Source: Acidobacteriota bacterium (lineage in GTDB: Bacteria > Acidobacteriota > Terriglobia > Terriglobales > Acidobacteriaceae). From it: DNA of 35,412 nt. The position numbers and the translations under genes were made by a program. The notes under the pieces were generated by a model. The model saw only the letters and a list, made by a program, of their open reading frames with translations, was not told the DNA's origin and searched no databases. Positions 1 to 7,863 of the stretch are shown here, piece after piece (positions within the stretch are counted from its first letter, which is position 1; each line of letters starts with the position of its first letter). The stretch covers positions 1 to 35,412 of the forward strand of contig JABDHA010000043.1 in assembly GCA_013285705.1 (NCBI GenBank). Direction: 5' to 3'.

Positions 1-2576
1 GCGGCCAGCTTCACGCGCTGGGCTTCGCCTCCGGAGAGGGTGGTTGCTGATTGGCCGAGACGGACGTAGCCGAGGCCGACTTCGTCGAGGACGGCCAGCT
101 TATCCAGAATTCTGGGCTGGCCGACGAAGAAGCGCAGGGCCTCTTTGACGGTGAGGTTCAGGACCTCGTTGATGCTCTTGCCCTTGTACTTGATCTCGAG
201 CACGCTGGCCTTGTAGCGCGTACCGCGGCATTCCTCGCAGGGCAGCTCGACGTCGGCGAGGAACTGCATCTCTACTGTAACGGTGCCGTCGCCTTCGCAG
301 ACGTCGCAGCGTCCTCCAGGGACGTTAAAGGAGAAGTGTCCGGCTGCGTAGCCGCGACGCTGCGCTTCGGGCTGCGAGGCGAAGAGCTCGCGGATGGCGT
401 CGAAGGCCTTGATGTAGGTCACGGGGTTCGAGCGCGGTGTGCGTCCGATGGGGTTCTGGTCGACGAGGACGATGTCGTTGAGGCGGTCTACGCCTTTGAG
501 GTCCTTGTAGAGGTTGGTTGGGTCGGCGCCTTCGCCTTTGCCTAACTGGTGGGCGACGGCGCGGTAGAGGACGTCGTGGACGAGAGTCGACTTACCGGAA
601 CCTGACACGCCGGTAATGCAGACGAGCATGTTCAGCGGGATCTCGACGTCGATTCCCTTGAGGTTGTGGCTGCGTGCGCCGCGCAGTTTGATCCACTCTT
701 TACCTGGTTCGCGGCGACGCGTGGGAATGGGAATGCTGAGCTGTCCGTTCAGGTAGCGGCCCGTGATGGAGTCAGGGTTGAGCTCGACCTCTTCGACGGT
801 TCCTCCAGCGAGAACGCGGCCGCCGAACTCGCCTGCTCCGGGACCGAGGTCGAGGAGGTAGTCAGCGGCGCGGATGACGTCGGGATCGTGTTCGACGACG
901 GGGATGGTGTTGCCGAGGTCACGCAGGTCTTCGAGGATGCGGATGAGCTTGGCGGTGTCGCGCGTGTGCAGGCCGATGGATGGCTCATCGAGCACGTAGA
1001 GCGCGCCGACGAGTTGCGAGCCGAGCGAGGTAGCGAGCTGGATGCGCTGTGCTTCGCCGCCTGACAGCGTCGAGGCGAGACGGTCGAGCGTGAGGTAGTC
1101 GAGTCCGACGGCGTTGAGGAAGTGCAGGCGCTGCTGAATCTCGTGCAGGATGCTTCCAGCGATCTCCTGCTGCATGGGCGTGAGCTGAAGTCCACCGAAG
1201 AAGCAGTCGGCGTCGTTGATGGTAAGCGCTGCGGCGTCGCAGATGTTCTTCGCTCCGATGCGCACGGCGCGGGCTTCTGCGCGCAGGCGCTGGCCTTTGC
1301 ATTCGGGGCAGAGCGCATAGCCGCGATACTTGCTGAGCATGACGCGGACGTGCAGCTTGTACTTCTTGCGTTCGAGGAAGGCGAAGAAGCCGTGGACACC
1401 GAGGAATGAGCCATGACCGTCGAGGACGAAGGCTTGCTGGTCGGGTTCGAGATCGTACCAAGGAATGTCCATGGGAATGCCGTGCTGCTTTGCGACCTTC
1501 TTCAACTCGGTGAAGTAGGGGCGATACTTCGGGCGATTCCAGGGGTCGATTGCGCCTTCTTCGAGGGTCTTCGACTTGTCGGGGATGATGAGATCGAGGT
1601 CGAAGTCGATGGTGTTGCCGAAGCCCTGGCAGCGCGGGCAGGCGCCGAAGGGGTTGTTAAAGGAGAAGAGGCGCGGTTCGGGCTCGCGGTAGACGCGATG
1701 GCACGTTTTGCACTCGAAGGCGGCGGAGAAGCGCAGTCGCTCTCTCTCGGTGGTATGCGAACCGCGCGGGACGATTTCGTAGAGGATCTCTCCCGATTCG
1801 CGGTAGCCGATTTCCGCCGCGTCGACGATACGCGCGCGATTGTCGGCGCTGACCACGATGCGATCGACAAGAGCGAAGACGGGCAGTGCGAAGTTGATCT
1901 CGAGCAGCGATTCGGGCGTCGAGAACTCGTAGATGGTCCCGTTCTGATAGAGGCGGTTGAAGCCTCGTGTTCTTAAGTCGGTTAGCCGTTGCTTGAGTTC
2001 TTCTGTCAGCGGAGATTTTTCCGCAGTTTCGATCTTTGGCTTGCGTCCACGCTTTGCCGGCTTCTTCTCCGATGCTGGTTCCGGAGAAACGGGCTGTTCC
2101 TGCGGTCGCTGGACGGGGAAGAGCGCGTGCAGGCGGGTGCCTTCGCTGAGGGCGAGGACGGCGGCGGCGATTTCGTCGACCGTGTCGCGCTTGACGACCC
2201 CGTTGCAGACGATGCAGTGGACCGTTCCGCAGCGTGCGTAGAGCAGGCGCATGTAGTCGTAGATCTCGGTCGCGGTCGCCACGGTCGAGCGCGGGTTGCG
2301 GGTCGAGTTCTTCTGCTTGATGGCGATGGCGGGCGCGAGACCGTCGATGAGGTCTACGTCTGGCTTCTCGATGCGTTCGAGGAACTGGCGGGCGTAGGCG
2401 GAGAGCGATTCGACGTAGCGGCGCTGACCTTCGGCGTAGATGGTGTCGAAGGCGAGCGAGGATTTGCCCGAGCCGGAAACTCCCGAAACGACGGTGAGTT
2501 TGCCATGCGGTATGTCGCAATCGATATTTTTGAGGTTATGCACCCGCGCGCCGCGGATGATGATCTGGTCCGTCAA
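1..2576 (-). CDS. uvrA: UvrA, excinuclease ABC subunit A (3' end cut by the window)
   Basis: UvrA is the damage-sensing ATPase of nucleotide excision repair; it loads UvrB on damaged DNA in the cytoplasm. About 858 residues are visible, and roughly the last hundred of a normal UvrA lie beyond base 1. Both ABC modules show: the first Walker A (GVSGSGKSS) near residue 30, the first LSGGEAQR signature, a second Walker A (GVSGSGKST), and the second LSGGEAQR right at the window edge. Zinc-binding CxxC pairs are present (CKTC, CPRC, CDVC, CEEC). The start is a TTG giving [17 protein letters not shown], with AGGA about ten bases upstream; no in-frame ATG fits the conserved N-terminus. One oddity is an extra low-complexity segment at about residues 160-190, within the UvrB-binding domain, rich in P, E and K and containing KRGRKPK (residues 175-181). 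Long open frames on the opposite strand are shadows. Confidence 0.97.
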   Translation of the reverse strand, partial: MTDQIIIRGARVHNLKNIDCDIPHGKLTVVSGVSGSGKSSLAFDTIYAEGQRRYVESLSAYARQFLERIEKPDVDLIDGLAPAIAIKQKNSTRNPRSTVATATEIYDYMRLLYARCGTVHCIVCNGVVKRDTVDEIAAAVLALSEGTRLHALFPVQRPQEQPVSPEPASEKKPAKRGRKPKIETAEKSPLTEELKQRLTDLRTRGFNRLYQNGTIYEFSTPESLLEINFALPVFALVDRIVVSADNRARIVDAAEIGYRESGEILYEIVPRGSHTTERERLRFSAAFECKTCHRVYREPEPRLFSFNNPFGACPRCQGFGNTIDFDLDLIIPDKSKTLEEGAIDPWNRPKYRPYFTELKKVAKQHGIPMDIPWYDLEPDQQAFVLDGHGSFLGVHGFFAFLERKKYKLHVRVMLSKYRGYALCPECKGQRLRAEARAVRIGAKNICDAAALTINDADCFFGGLQLTPMQQEIAGSILHEIQQRLHFLNAVGLDYLTLDRLASTLSGGEAQRIQLATSLGSQLVGALYVLDEPSIGLHTRDTAKLIRILEDLRDLGNTIPVVEHDPDVIRAADYLLDLGPGAGEFGGRVLAGGTVEEVELNPDSITGRYLNGQLSIPIPTRRREPGKEWIKLRGARSHNLKGIDVEIPLNMLVCITGVSGSGKSTLVHDVLYRAVAHQLGKGEGADPTNLYKDLKGVDRLNDIVLVDQNPIGRTPRSNPVTYIKAFDAIRELFASQPEAQRRGYAAGHFSFNVPGGRCDVCEGDGTVTVEMQFLADVELPCEECRGTRYKASVLEIKYKGKSINEVLNLTVKEALRFFVGQPRILDKLAVLDEVGLGYVRLGQSATTLSGGEAQRVKLA

Positions 2577-2677
2577 TGCAGTGCGTCCTGGGAAAAGAGT
2601 ACAAGCCTTCCCAGTTTGATTATAAGACGTTTGCCGGGATACTCCCCCCACCCCCTGGTGGCGGTTTCTTTTATGTA

Positions 2678-2789
2678 TTTTCAATACTTTAGCGGGGGAT
2701 CATCCCCTGGTAAGGCGCTGATTTTTATATTGCTTAGGGGCTTTCTAGTGTTTTCAATGGTTTAGCTGGGAGTCCTGTGTTTCTGGAAA
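2678..2789. repeat. Degenerate 73-bp tandem repeat upstream of uvrA
   Basis: Two related units begin with TTTTCAATnnTTTAGCnGGG at 2678 and 2751, 73 bp apart, each followed by a TC...TGG segment. A weaker third relative of the second half (GGGATACTCCCC..CCCTGG) lies just upstream at 2637-2658. No coding frame explains it. It sits between the uvrA start and a strong terminator hairpin. Function is unknown; it could be a non-coding RNA body or a decayed repeat. Confidence 0.5.
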
Positions 2790-2791
2790 TA

Positions 2792-2818
2792 AAAAAGCCC
2801 GCTGCATGCGGGCTTTTT
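2792..2818. terminator. Strong, symmetrical Rho-independent terminator
   Basis: A perfect 11-bp stem (AAAAAGCCCGC / GCGGGCTTTTT) encloses a 5-base loop and has A and T tracts on both sides, so it could work in either direction. No recognised gene ends here on either strand, so it either shields uvrA from transcription coming from the right or ends an unannotated short RNA. Confidence 0.8.
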
Positions 2819-2987
2819 GTTCTCTATTTCAAGGATAGCAGATTTGGCGAAATACTCTGCCAAAGGGGTTTAGAGTTTAAGTCGTTTTGGATCAATTGGT
2901 TAGATGCCGTGAGCTGACCAAGAGGGCTTGACAGCCATTCGCGTGTCTCGTCTGCGATGTCAGGCTCTTTTTAGAAGAGCTGAAGAC

Positions 2988-3070
2988 GGGCCGACCTTTT
3001 GGTCGGCGTCGCACGAACTTTGTTCGTGCGGGTCCTTCGACTCCGCTACGCTTCGCTCAGGATGACGGCG
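2988..3070. repeat. Dispersed hairpin repeat, family 1, copy a
   Basis: It begins GGGCCGACC, has two back-to-back hairpins (CCGACC-TTTT-GGTCGG and GCACGAAC..GTTCGTGC) and ends in the tail CTTCGCTCAGGATGACGGCG. Other copies lie at 7306-7412 and 16788-16869. The rest of the 2819-3232 gap holds nothing I recognise apart from an isolated TTGACA at 2929 without a convincing -10 partner. Confidence 0.85.
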
Positions 3071-3232
3071 TAGGGGCGATGGGGCAGTTTGGATCAGGAT
3101 CGAGAGCGCTTGCCCGATATGCCGACTTTTCTGACATGTGACGAAAAGGGCGTTTATCGTTACTTACGAGACAGTAATCGACTTCCGCTCTAGTCCGGTT
3201 TTCTCCATAGAATGACGCTCAGAGGCCCACAA

Positions 3233-4033
3233 ATGAACGAGAGAAACGTCGCCACTTGGGAGGAGTTCCTCGAAGGAGTGAAGGAAATCCAGGACGAGCG
3301 CTCAACTTCTAGTTACTATGTGCAGAATAGTCCTCTACTCTTTCGCGGCCAACGAAGCTCGTCTTGGCGGCTTGAGGCGACACTCGAAAGGGTGCGCGAG
3401 CGGATGCTTTATCGGGAGTACTACCAAATCATCGCCAAAATCAGACCACAGATAGAGAGTCTGATGGATACCGATTGGCCTATACCTCCTTACCTGGACG
3501 TTGAGCGTTTGGTCACTAATTACGACGAGTTCAGCCTTGCTTTGTGGGCAGGGGATAGGCCCGCTTATGCGTATATGGCCTACCTGCGCCATCACGGTTT
3601 TCCTTCGCCGTTGCTCGACTGGAGCCGGTCACTTTACGTCGCTGCATATTTTGCGTTTGCGAACGCCTGCAAACATCGCGACGAGAGGGTAGCTATATTC
3701 GTTCTCTGCGGACGCAACTTTGCTGTATCAGGAAATCAGATGAATGTGATGTACCGTTTCGGTCCATACGTCAAAACACATCGACGACATGTTTTACAGC
3801 AAAGCGAATACACAGTTTGCCTGAGTTTTCACGAGGAATGGCGCTTTGAAGCTTACGATTCTGTCTTCGAGGACGGACATCGTCAACAAGCATTTTGTTG
3901 GAAGTTCACCGTACCGACTACTGAGCGATCTAAAGTTCTTGCTTTGCTCGACGAATACAATCTGAACGCTTTTTCTCTTTTCAGCTCCGAAGAAAGCCTG
4001 ATGGAAGCGTTGGCAAACCGAGAGTTTAAATAG
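3233..4033 (+). CDS. FRG-domain protein
   Basis: A 266-residue cytoplasmic protein with an FRG domain, named after its FRGQ motif, which is present here at residues 37-40 (LLFRGQRSSSW). The second hallmark, the HHGFPSPLLDWSRSLYVAAYFAF type of sequence around residues 120-142, matches the family pattern 'HYGLPTRLLDWT.SPLVALYFA'. The biochemical activity of FRG proteins is not settled; they often sit in variable or defence-linked regions. I chose the ATG at 3233 because AGAGG lies seven bases before it; an in-frame ATG at 3212 would add seven residues but has a poor ribosome binding site. The gene stands alone, with dispersed hairpin repeats on both sides (2988-3070 and 4118-4320), and its codon use looks less G+C-biased than its neighbours, which suggests acquisition. 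The family assignment is solid, the role unknown. Confidence 0.85.
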   Translation: MNERNVATWEEFLEGVKEIQDERSTSSYYVQNSPLLFRGQRSSSWRLEATLERVRERMLYREYYQIIAKIRPQIESLMDTDWPIPPYLDVERLVTNYDEFSLALWAGDRPAYAYMAYLRHHGFPSPLLDWSRSLYVAAYFAFANACKHRDERVAIFVLCGRNFAVSGNQMNVMYRFGPYVKTHRRHVLQQSEYTVCLSFHEEWRFEAYDSVFEDGHRQQAFCWKFTVPTTERSKVLALLDEYNLNAFSLFSSEESLMEALANREFK

Positions 4034-4117
4034 AAAAGGGTACCCGAGTTCTTATTAAGGTGTGGGCGACTCATAGAAACGCGGTGAGAAGTCGATCTGC
4101 TCTTGGCTTTGCCGAAC

Positions 4118-4320
4118 GGTGTTCCTTCGGCTCGCTGCGTTTTGCTCAGGATGACGGCGGAGAGATGTGGTTCCCACCCTTTCGCAAAGTGCGCGAAAGG
4201 ATGGGGTACCCTTTTTTCGTGCCAACTGAGGCGAACTTCGGGTCCCTCTACTGTGCGCTTCGCGCTCGGTCGAGATGACAAATCTGAGAAGGTGTTTCGC
4301 TCAGGATGACGGCGTTGGAT
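4118..4320. repeat. Composite dispersed repeat (family 1 tail plus family 2, copy a)
   Basis: A family 1 tail (TTCCTTCGGCTCGC...CAGGATGACGGCG, about 4120-4159) runs into a family 2 unit starting GTGGTTCCCACCCTTTCGC at 4167. That unit has a CCTTTCGC/GCGAAAGG hairpin, the ATGGGGTACCC end, a GATGACAAATCTGAG tail, and then another CTCAGGATGACGGCG tail. It fills most of the 4034-4440 gap; nothing else is seen there. Minus-strand open frames through it are repeat-derived. Confidence 0.8.
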
Positions 4321-4440
4321 GGAGCTGTGCAATCCCGGCAGACTATTCGGCCATGTAGCTCTTCATATCTCGACGATGTGCTCATTGATGCTCGTGGAAT
4401 ATCGCAGGACTTAAGCGCGTTTTCCGAGACTTACAAAAGC

Positions 4441-5013
4441 TTAGACCTTGATCGGCTCCGTCACTCCCTGTGACAGCTTTCGACTCAGCAGAATTCCGCC
4501 AATCAGGAAGTAGATCGCGCCGAAGATGGCATACCCTCCCATGTCCTTCGCGTGGAACTTTCCGCCAAGGCCGCCAAGCACAAACGCGATGCCTGCTGCC
4601 GTGGATTGCGCGCCGCTCAGGATCATCGCCCATTGTCCGCCGAGTTGCTTACGGCGGATGAGCCCCGCGATGAGCTGAAGCAAGCCGGCTCCAAACGCCC
4701 ATGCACCGAAGATCGCGATGGAGTATGCCGGTTGGCTGAAGACCGTTAAGGCCATCCCGAGAGCAGTAGCGGAGCCCAGAAGCGCATTGACGACCTGCGA
4801 AGTTCGTGCGCTTCCGCTAGCACGTGAAGTCCTGAGATCGTACAGTGTGCAAGCGACGTCCCAGAGCGGATACACGATCAGCAAGATGGAAGCGACATTT
4901 GGCTGCGTACTTACCGTCGCAAGAACAGCGGCAGCCCAGATTACCTGGAAGACCGTCCGGACAAAATAAAGGTTCCGCAAAGAGCGGACTGATTCAGTGG
5001 AGTTGGATTGCAT
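4441..5013 (-). CDS. DUF308/HdeD-like six-helix membrane protein
   Basis: A 190-residue inner-membrane protein with six hydrophobic helices arranged as three pairs, at about residues 20-38, 42-62, 75-95, 98-122, 128-150 and 155-178. This is the usual plan of the DUF308 (HdeD-like) family, whose members are often linked to stress, acid or detergent tolerance but have no defined biochemical activity. The ATG at 5013 is preferred because TGAGGT lies six bases upstream; a GTG four codons earlier is the alternative. It lies 69 bp downstream of a co-directional TetR gene, and the gap has an operator-like motif identical to one in front of the tetR gene, so the regulator probably controls it. Confidence 0.8.
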   Translation of the reverse strand: MQSNSTESVRSLRNLYFVRTVFQVIWAAAVLATVSTQPNVASILLIVYPLWDVACTLYDLRTSRASGSARTSQVVNALLGSATALGMALTVFSQPAYSIAIFGAWAFGAGLLQLIAGLIRRKQLGGQWAMILSGAQSTAAGIAFVLGGLGGKFHAKDMGGYAIFGAIYFLIGGILLSRKLSQGVTEPIKV

Positions 5014-5031
5014 GAGAGACCTCACTATCTT

Positions 5032-5055
5032 CTAGTTGGTAGGTTAGTTGGATAG
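5032..5055. promoter_or_regulatory. Putative TetR operator upstream of the DUF308 gene
   Basis: CTAGTTGGTAG at 5032-5042, followed by a second AGTTGG half-site at 5045-5050, gives a direct repeat with an 11-bp period. The reverse complement CTACCAACTAG occurs exactly in front of the tetR gene (5675-5685). Position and exact match suggest both are sites for the local TetR protein; this is inference. Confidence 0.55.
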
Positions 5056-5082
5056 AGGAAGGCCATCCATGGCCTCCACAGA

Positions 5083-5664
5083 TTAGTTCTTTGCTGTAGC
5101 GAGACGCTTGAGCGCTGCTCTGGTCACGAGCTTGAAGACATCACAGTTACCGGTGGCGCGGGCGGAGAGCATAGCCCCATGCACGACTGCCATCAGCGTC
5201 TGAGCTTCCGTTGCCGCTGAATCTTGCAGCTTGATGACACCGGCCTTCACACCAGCCTTCAAGGTTCGTTCAAGCCATTCGCCCAATGCGCTGAAATGTA
5301 GACGCACTTCGGCTTGCACTTCCTCTGGCAAGAACGGGAGTTCCGCTGCCATGAGTGCGGCAACGCAAAAGGGAATCGTACGGTCGCGGATACACCCCTC
5401 CCAATACTGAACGTAGGCATGAAGGCGTTTCCGAGGATCTTCGATCTGCCTGTCAAGCTGTTCGGTTCCTCCGATTGTCTTCTCGCGATGCTTCTTGAGA
5501 ACGGTTACGGCCAAGCCAGACTTTGTCGGGAAGTGATGATGGATGCTTGGTTTCTTGATCTGTACAGCCTCCGCGATGTCGGCATAACTAAAGGCCGAAT
5601 ATCCTCTCTCGATCATGAGGGCTTCTGCTGTTTTCAGAATGCGTTCTGCCATTTCACCTTGCAT
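5083..5664 (-). CDS. TetR/AcrR-family transcriptional regulator
   Basis: A 193-residue one-component repressor. The N-terminal helix-turn-helix is clear: after the start MQGEMAERILKTAEALMIERGYSAFSYADIAEAV comes the recognition helix region with KPSIHHHFPTKSGL (about residues 38-51), the TetR signature. The C-terminal part, about 60-190, is helical and should bind a ligand and dimerise. The open frame extends upstream to 5775, but those residues come from a dispersed repeat and the operator region, so the ATG at 5664 is used. The closest downstream gene is the DUF308 membrane protein, which probably belongs to the same regulatory unit. The ligand cannot be guessed. Confidence 0.9.
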   Translation of the reverse strand: MQGEMAERILKTAEALMIERGYSAFSYADIAEAVQIKKPSIHHHFPTKSGLAVTVLKKHREKTIGGTEQLDRQIEDPRKRLHAYVQYWEGCIRDRTIPFCVAALMAAELPFLPEEVQAEVRLHFSALGEWLERTLKAGVKAGVIKLQDSAATEAQTLMAVVHGAMLSARATGNCDVFKLVTRAALKRLATAKN

Positions 5665-5674
5665 GTAGATTAGA

Positions 5675-5690
5675 CTACCAACTAGTCGGT
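5675..5690. promoter_or_regulatory. Putative TetR autoregulatory operator
   Basis: CTACCAACTAGTCGGT sits 11 bp before the tetR ATG; ACCAACTAGTCGGT is a palindrome with a single mismatch. Its first 11 bases recur exactly, inverted, upstream of the DUF308 gene at 5032-5042. This is the expected position for autorepression. Confidence 0.6.
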
Positions 5691-5754
5691 TCGGATGCAA
5701 ATCTTTGCATGCACTACACCAACGAGTGTTAGTTCTAACAAGTCGGCTAGAGTT

Positions 5755-5862
5755 GTGGTTCCCACCCTTTCGCAAAGTGCGCGAAAGGATGGGGCACCCT
5801 TTTCGTGCTGATATTCGGGAAAAGCAGATCCTTCGCTACGCTCAGGATGACAAATCTGAGAG
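5755..5862. repeat. Dispersed hairpin repeat, family 2, copy b
   Basis: It starts GTGGTTCCCACCCTTTCGC, has the stem GCGCGAAAGGATGGGGCACCC, then TTTTCGTGCTG, AAAGCAGATCCTTCG, and ends CTCAGGATGACAAATCTGAG. It is nearly identical to the copies at 16588, 16878 and 17693. Confidence 0.85.
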
Positions 5863-5905
5863 GGATGACAACTATACCGAAGGGGCGGTATCCACTGAGG
5901 ACGTA

Positions 5906-6814
5906 TCAGCTACGCACGTATTTGTTGAACCAGTCGATGGTGCGTTGCCAGGCCAGATCGGCTGCGGCTTTGTTGTATCGTTCCGGTGTTGCGTCGCAAT
6001 TGAAGCCATGTCCGGCGCCTGGGTAGATATAACCCTCGTGGGGTACGTGCGCTGCGGTCAGGGCCTGGTCGTAAGCTGGCCACGTGGCGGCGAGCCGGGT
6101 GTCGAGTTCCCCCTGGTGCACCAGAACCGCTGCCTTGATCTTCGGAATATCGGCTGCCGCGGGAGGGCCGCCATAGAATGGCACTGCGGCTGCCAGGTCC
6201 GCTTCGAGACGCACGGCCAGCATATTAGCGGTCGAACCTCCATAGCAGAAGCCGGTAGCGCCGATCTTTCCCGTGCAGTCAGGGCGCGCCTTCAGCCACA
6301 GGGCTGCGGCCACCATATCTTCGGACATCTTGCTCTTGTCAATCTGGTTGAACATCTGGCCGCCCTTGTAGTCGTCGCCAGGATAGCCGCCGAGAGAGGT
6401 GAGTGCATCCGGCGCAAATGCCATGAAGTTGGCGAGGGCAAGCCGCCGTGCGATGTCCTCGATATGTGGATTCAGGCCGCGATTCTCATGGATGACGATG
6501 ATGCCGGGCAGCTTACTTACCGTCGCGTCGCGTGTGTCGGCGCTGATAGGCCGCACGAGATATCCCTTGATGCTTCCGTTGCCCTTTGGGGAAGGCACGG
6601 TTTCGTAGGTGGCCTTGATTCTGTCATCGGTGCGGGAGACTTGCTGGCCAAGGGCGTAATTCGGCATCAATGCATCGATCACGGTGGCTGCCGCCAGCCC
6701 GCCCGCCAGCCGCTGCACACCCTCCAAGAAGGAGCGGCGACTGATCTCACCATGAATGAATTCGTTGTAGAGCTCTATGGCTTCGGGCGGCAGCTTACGT
6801 TCGGGGGACTTCAT
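5906..6814 (-). CDS. Tat-exported dienelactone hydrolase-family protein
   Basis: A 302-residue alpha/beta-hydrolase of the dienelactone hydrolase family, probably exported folded by the Tat system: the N-terminus has ISRRSFLEG (RR at 26-27) followed by a hydrophobic stretch to about residue 55. Family catalytic residues can be placed: nucleophile Cys190 in GFCYGGS, Asp238 in GELDTR, His269 in GAGHGF, and Glu110 in IHENRG. The physiological ester or lactone substrate is unknown; YghX-like members have this same layout. GGAG lies about eight bases before the ATG. The EthD-domain gene 48 bp upstream on the same strand probably shares its transcript. Confidence 0.9.
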   Translation of the reverse strand: MKSPERKLPPEAIELYNEFIHGEISRRSFLEGVQRLAGGLAAATVIDALMPNYALGQQVSRTDDRIKATYETVPSPKGNGSIKGYLVRPISADTRDATVSKLPGIIVIHENRGLNPHIEDIARRLALANFMAFAPDALTSLGGYPGDDYKGGQMFNQIDKSKMSEDMVAAALWLKARPDCTGKIGATGFCYGGSTANMLAVRLEADLAAAVPFYGGPPAAADIPKIKAAVLVHQGELDTRLAATWPAYDQALTAAHVPHEGYIYPGAGHGFNCDATPERYNKAAADLAWQRTIDWFNKYVRS

Positions 6815-6862
6815 CAGTTGACTCCATCAGGTAAATTGAGCGCCGTCTTTGACGGCGGATCT

Positions 6863-7207
6863 TTACTTAATGATGGAATGTTCTTCCGAAAAGAAGTACT
6901 CGCATTTCTTCGGATCAGTAAATCTCTCTTCATCCGGCTGGATGACATTTAAGTAAGAGGGCGAATTGGCGAACGCGTTGAAGCCTTCGATATTATCGAA
7001 CCAGAGCTCGACGATTCCATCCGTGTCGCCTGGATTCGGTCCAACCGGCTGGTCGCCGGTGATCCAGCACTGCACGTAACGCCGCACATAGCGCTTCACG
7101 TCGGGTTGACTTGCGAAAAGAGGCGCGTGGACGTTTTGCCAGTGCGCCACGTATTGCTCATGCGTCATGTCAGATTTGCGTCTGCTGAGAATATGGACCT
7201 TCAACAT
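6863..7207 (-). CDS. EthD-domain (dimeric alpha-beta barrel) protein
   Basis: A 114-residue protein of the EthD family (ferredoxin-like alpha-beta barrel). The N-terminal MLKVHILSRRKSDMTHEQYVAHWQNVHAPL is the classic 'F..HWrn.HApL' opening of the family. EthD proteins are small cytoplasmic dimers linked to oxidative degradation of ethers and other organics, or of unknown role. An excellent ribosome binding site, AGGAGGA, lies seven bases upstream of the ATG. It is the first gene of a likely two-gene unit with the downstream dienelactone hydrolase, which fits a degradative pathway; no substrate can be inferred. Confidence 0.85.
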   Translation of the reverse strand: MLKVHILSRRKSDMTHEQYVAHWQNVHAPLFASQPDVKRYVRRYVQCWITGDQPVGPNPGDTDGIVELWFDNIEGFNAFANSPSYLNVIQPDEERFTDPKKCEYFFSEEHSIIK

Positions 7208-7305
7208 GTCTGATTCCTCCTGGTGAGATTGTCATGGAGCTGGGGTGATTTGTCATGGAACTTGAGGCTTTGTTTTCCGGGTATTCGCATGGAAATGTGA
7301 GAAAC

Positions 7306-7412
7306 GGGCCGACCTTTGGTCGGCTTCGCACGAACGTTGTTCTTGCGGGTTCCTTCGGCTGCGCTCAGGACAAGCTCTTCGACTGCGCTACGCTTCGGTC
7401 AGGATGACGGCG
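7306..7412. repeat. Dispersed hairpin repeat, family 1, copy b
   Basis: Same GGGCCGACCTTTGGTCGG hairpin and CGCACGAAC-type second hairpin as the other copies, with an internally duplicated tail (CTTCGGCTGCGCTCAGGA followed by CTTCGACTGCGCTACGCTTCGGTCAGGATGACGGCG). It fills the middle of the 7208-7472 gap. Confidence 0.8.
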
Positions 7413-7472
7413 TTGGAGCTTGCGCACCCATGTTCGTGGTGGCGCTCTTTTTGTGTTGCTGCCGTGTTCTTG

Positions 7473-7706
7473 CTACTGCTTGGGAGGTGGGAGTGATGTG
7501 GAGTTTTTGATGACGAGATGGTCGACGGTGAGCTCGCCGATGCTTAGTTTGTCGAAGTGTGTTTTTTGAGCGAAGAACCTGCGGATGGCGAATACGCCCA
7601 CGGCAAGAGCGCCTGCTGCCAGAGCACCTGCTGCAAGAGCGCCAATCGCTGTGACGCCTGCAGTCAGGGCTGCACCTGTTAAACCGAATTTTGTAAGCTG
7701 CTTCAT
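7473..7706 (-). CDS. Small hypothetical protein with GALAA repeats
   Basis: A 77-residue protein I cannot assign to a named family. Residues 8-42 form a hydrophobic Ala/Gly segment built from the repeat GALAA (GALAAGALAAGALAVG), which could be a membrane helix or a short beta-solenoid edge. It is followed by basic residues (IRRFF) and a regular FDKLSIGELTVDHLVI stretch that looks like beta-helix rungs. The start is well supported by AAGGAGGGGGAG directly before the ATG. It lies 34 bp downstream of a displaced permease tail on the same strand, so it was probably transcribed behind that permease before the element inserted. Confidence 0.65.
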   Translation of the reverse strand: MKQLTKFGLTGAALTAGVTAIGALAAGALAAGALAVGVFAIRRFFAQKTHFDKLSIGELTVDHLVIKNSTSLPPPKQ

Positions 7707-7740
7707 CTCCCCCTCCTTGTCTCCTCAGGCGAGTTCGTTC

Positions 7741-7863
7741 CTATTCGACGCGCAGGGACTCCATGGGGTCAAGTTTTGAGGCACGGGTGGCGGGGAGCCA
7801 TACGGCGAACAATGCGACGGCGCTTAATATCACCGGCACGGTTACAAATACGATGGGGTCCCA
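7741..7863 (-). pseudogene. Detached C-terminal tail of an ADOP/MacB-like permease
   Basis: This reads WDPIVFVTVPV..LSAVALFAVWLPATRASKLDPMESLRVE then TAG: exactly the last 40 residues and stop of the intact permease at 14014-16467, with 3 of 40 residues changed and about 80% DNA identity. Similarity stops abruptly at 7863, where serine-recombinase coding sequence begins. No other part of this permease lies next to it. It is best read as the original 3' end of the target gene, pushed aside by integration; a remnant of a lost paralogue is the alternative. Confidence 0.85.

Noticed and set aside
51..2765. Several long plus- and minus-strand open frames over uvrA and its upstream region (for example 1413-1976, 1989-2765, 1657-2520)
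   Set aside because: They are in other frames of a clearly conserved UvrA reading frame and are arginine- or alanine-rich low-complexity translations typical of G+C-rich shadows.
2929..2934. Isolated TTGACA as a promoter for the FRG gene
   Set aside because: No TATAAT-like hexamer lies 16-18 bases downstream, and it is about 300 bp from the gene.
3883..4332. 149-codon minus-strand frame
   Set aside because: Its sequence (RRHPERN, FAHFAKGWEP, VILSKTQRAEGT) is the translation of the dispersed repeats, a known source of spurious proteins, and it overlaps the FRG gene.
5665..5775. N-terminal extension of the TetR protein
   Set aside because: The additional residues are encoded by the operator region and a family 2 repeat; the family's N-terminus begins at the ATG at 5664.
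5705..6952. 415-codon plus-strand frame over the dienelactone hydrolase
   Set aside because: It is antisense to a gene with intact catalytic motifs and starts inside a repeat.
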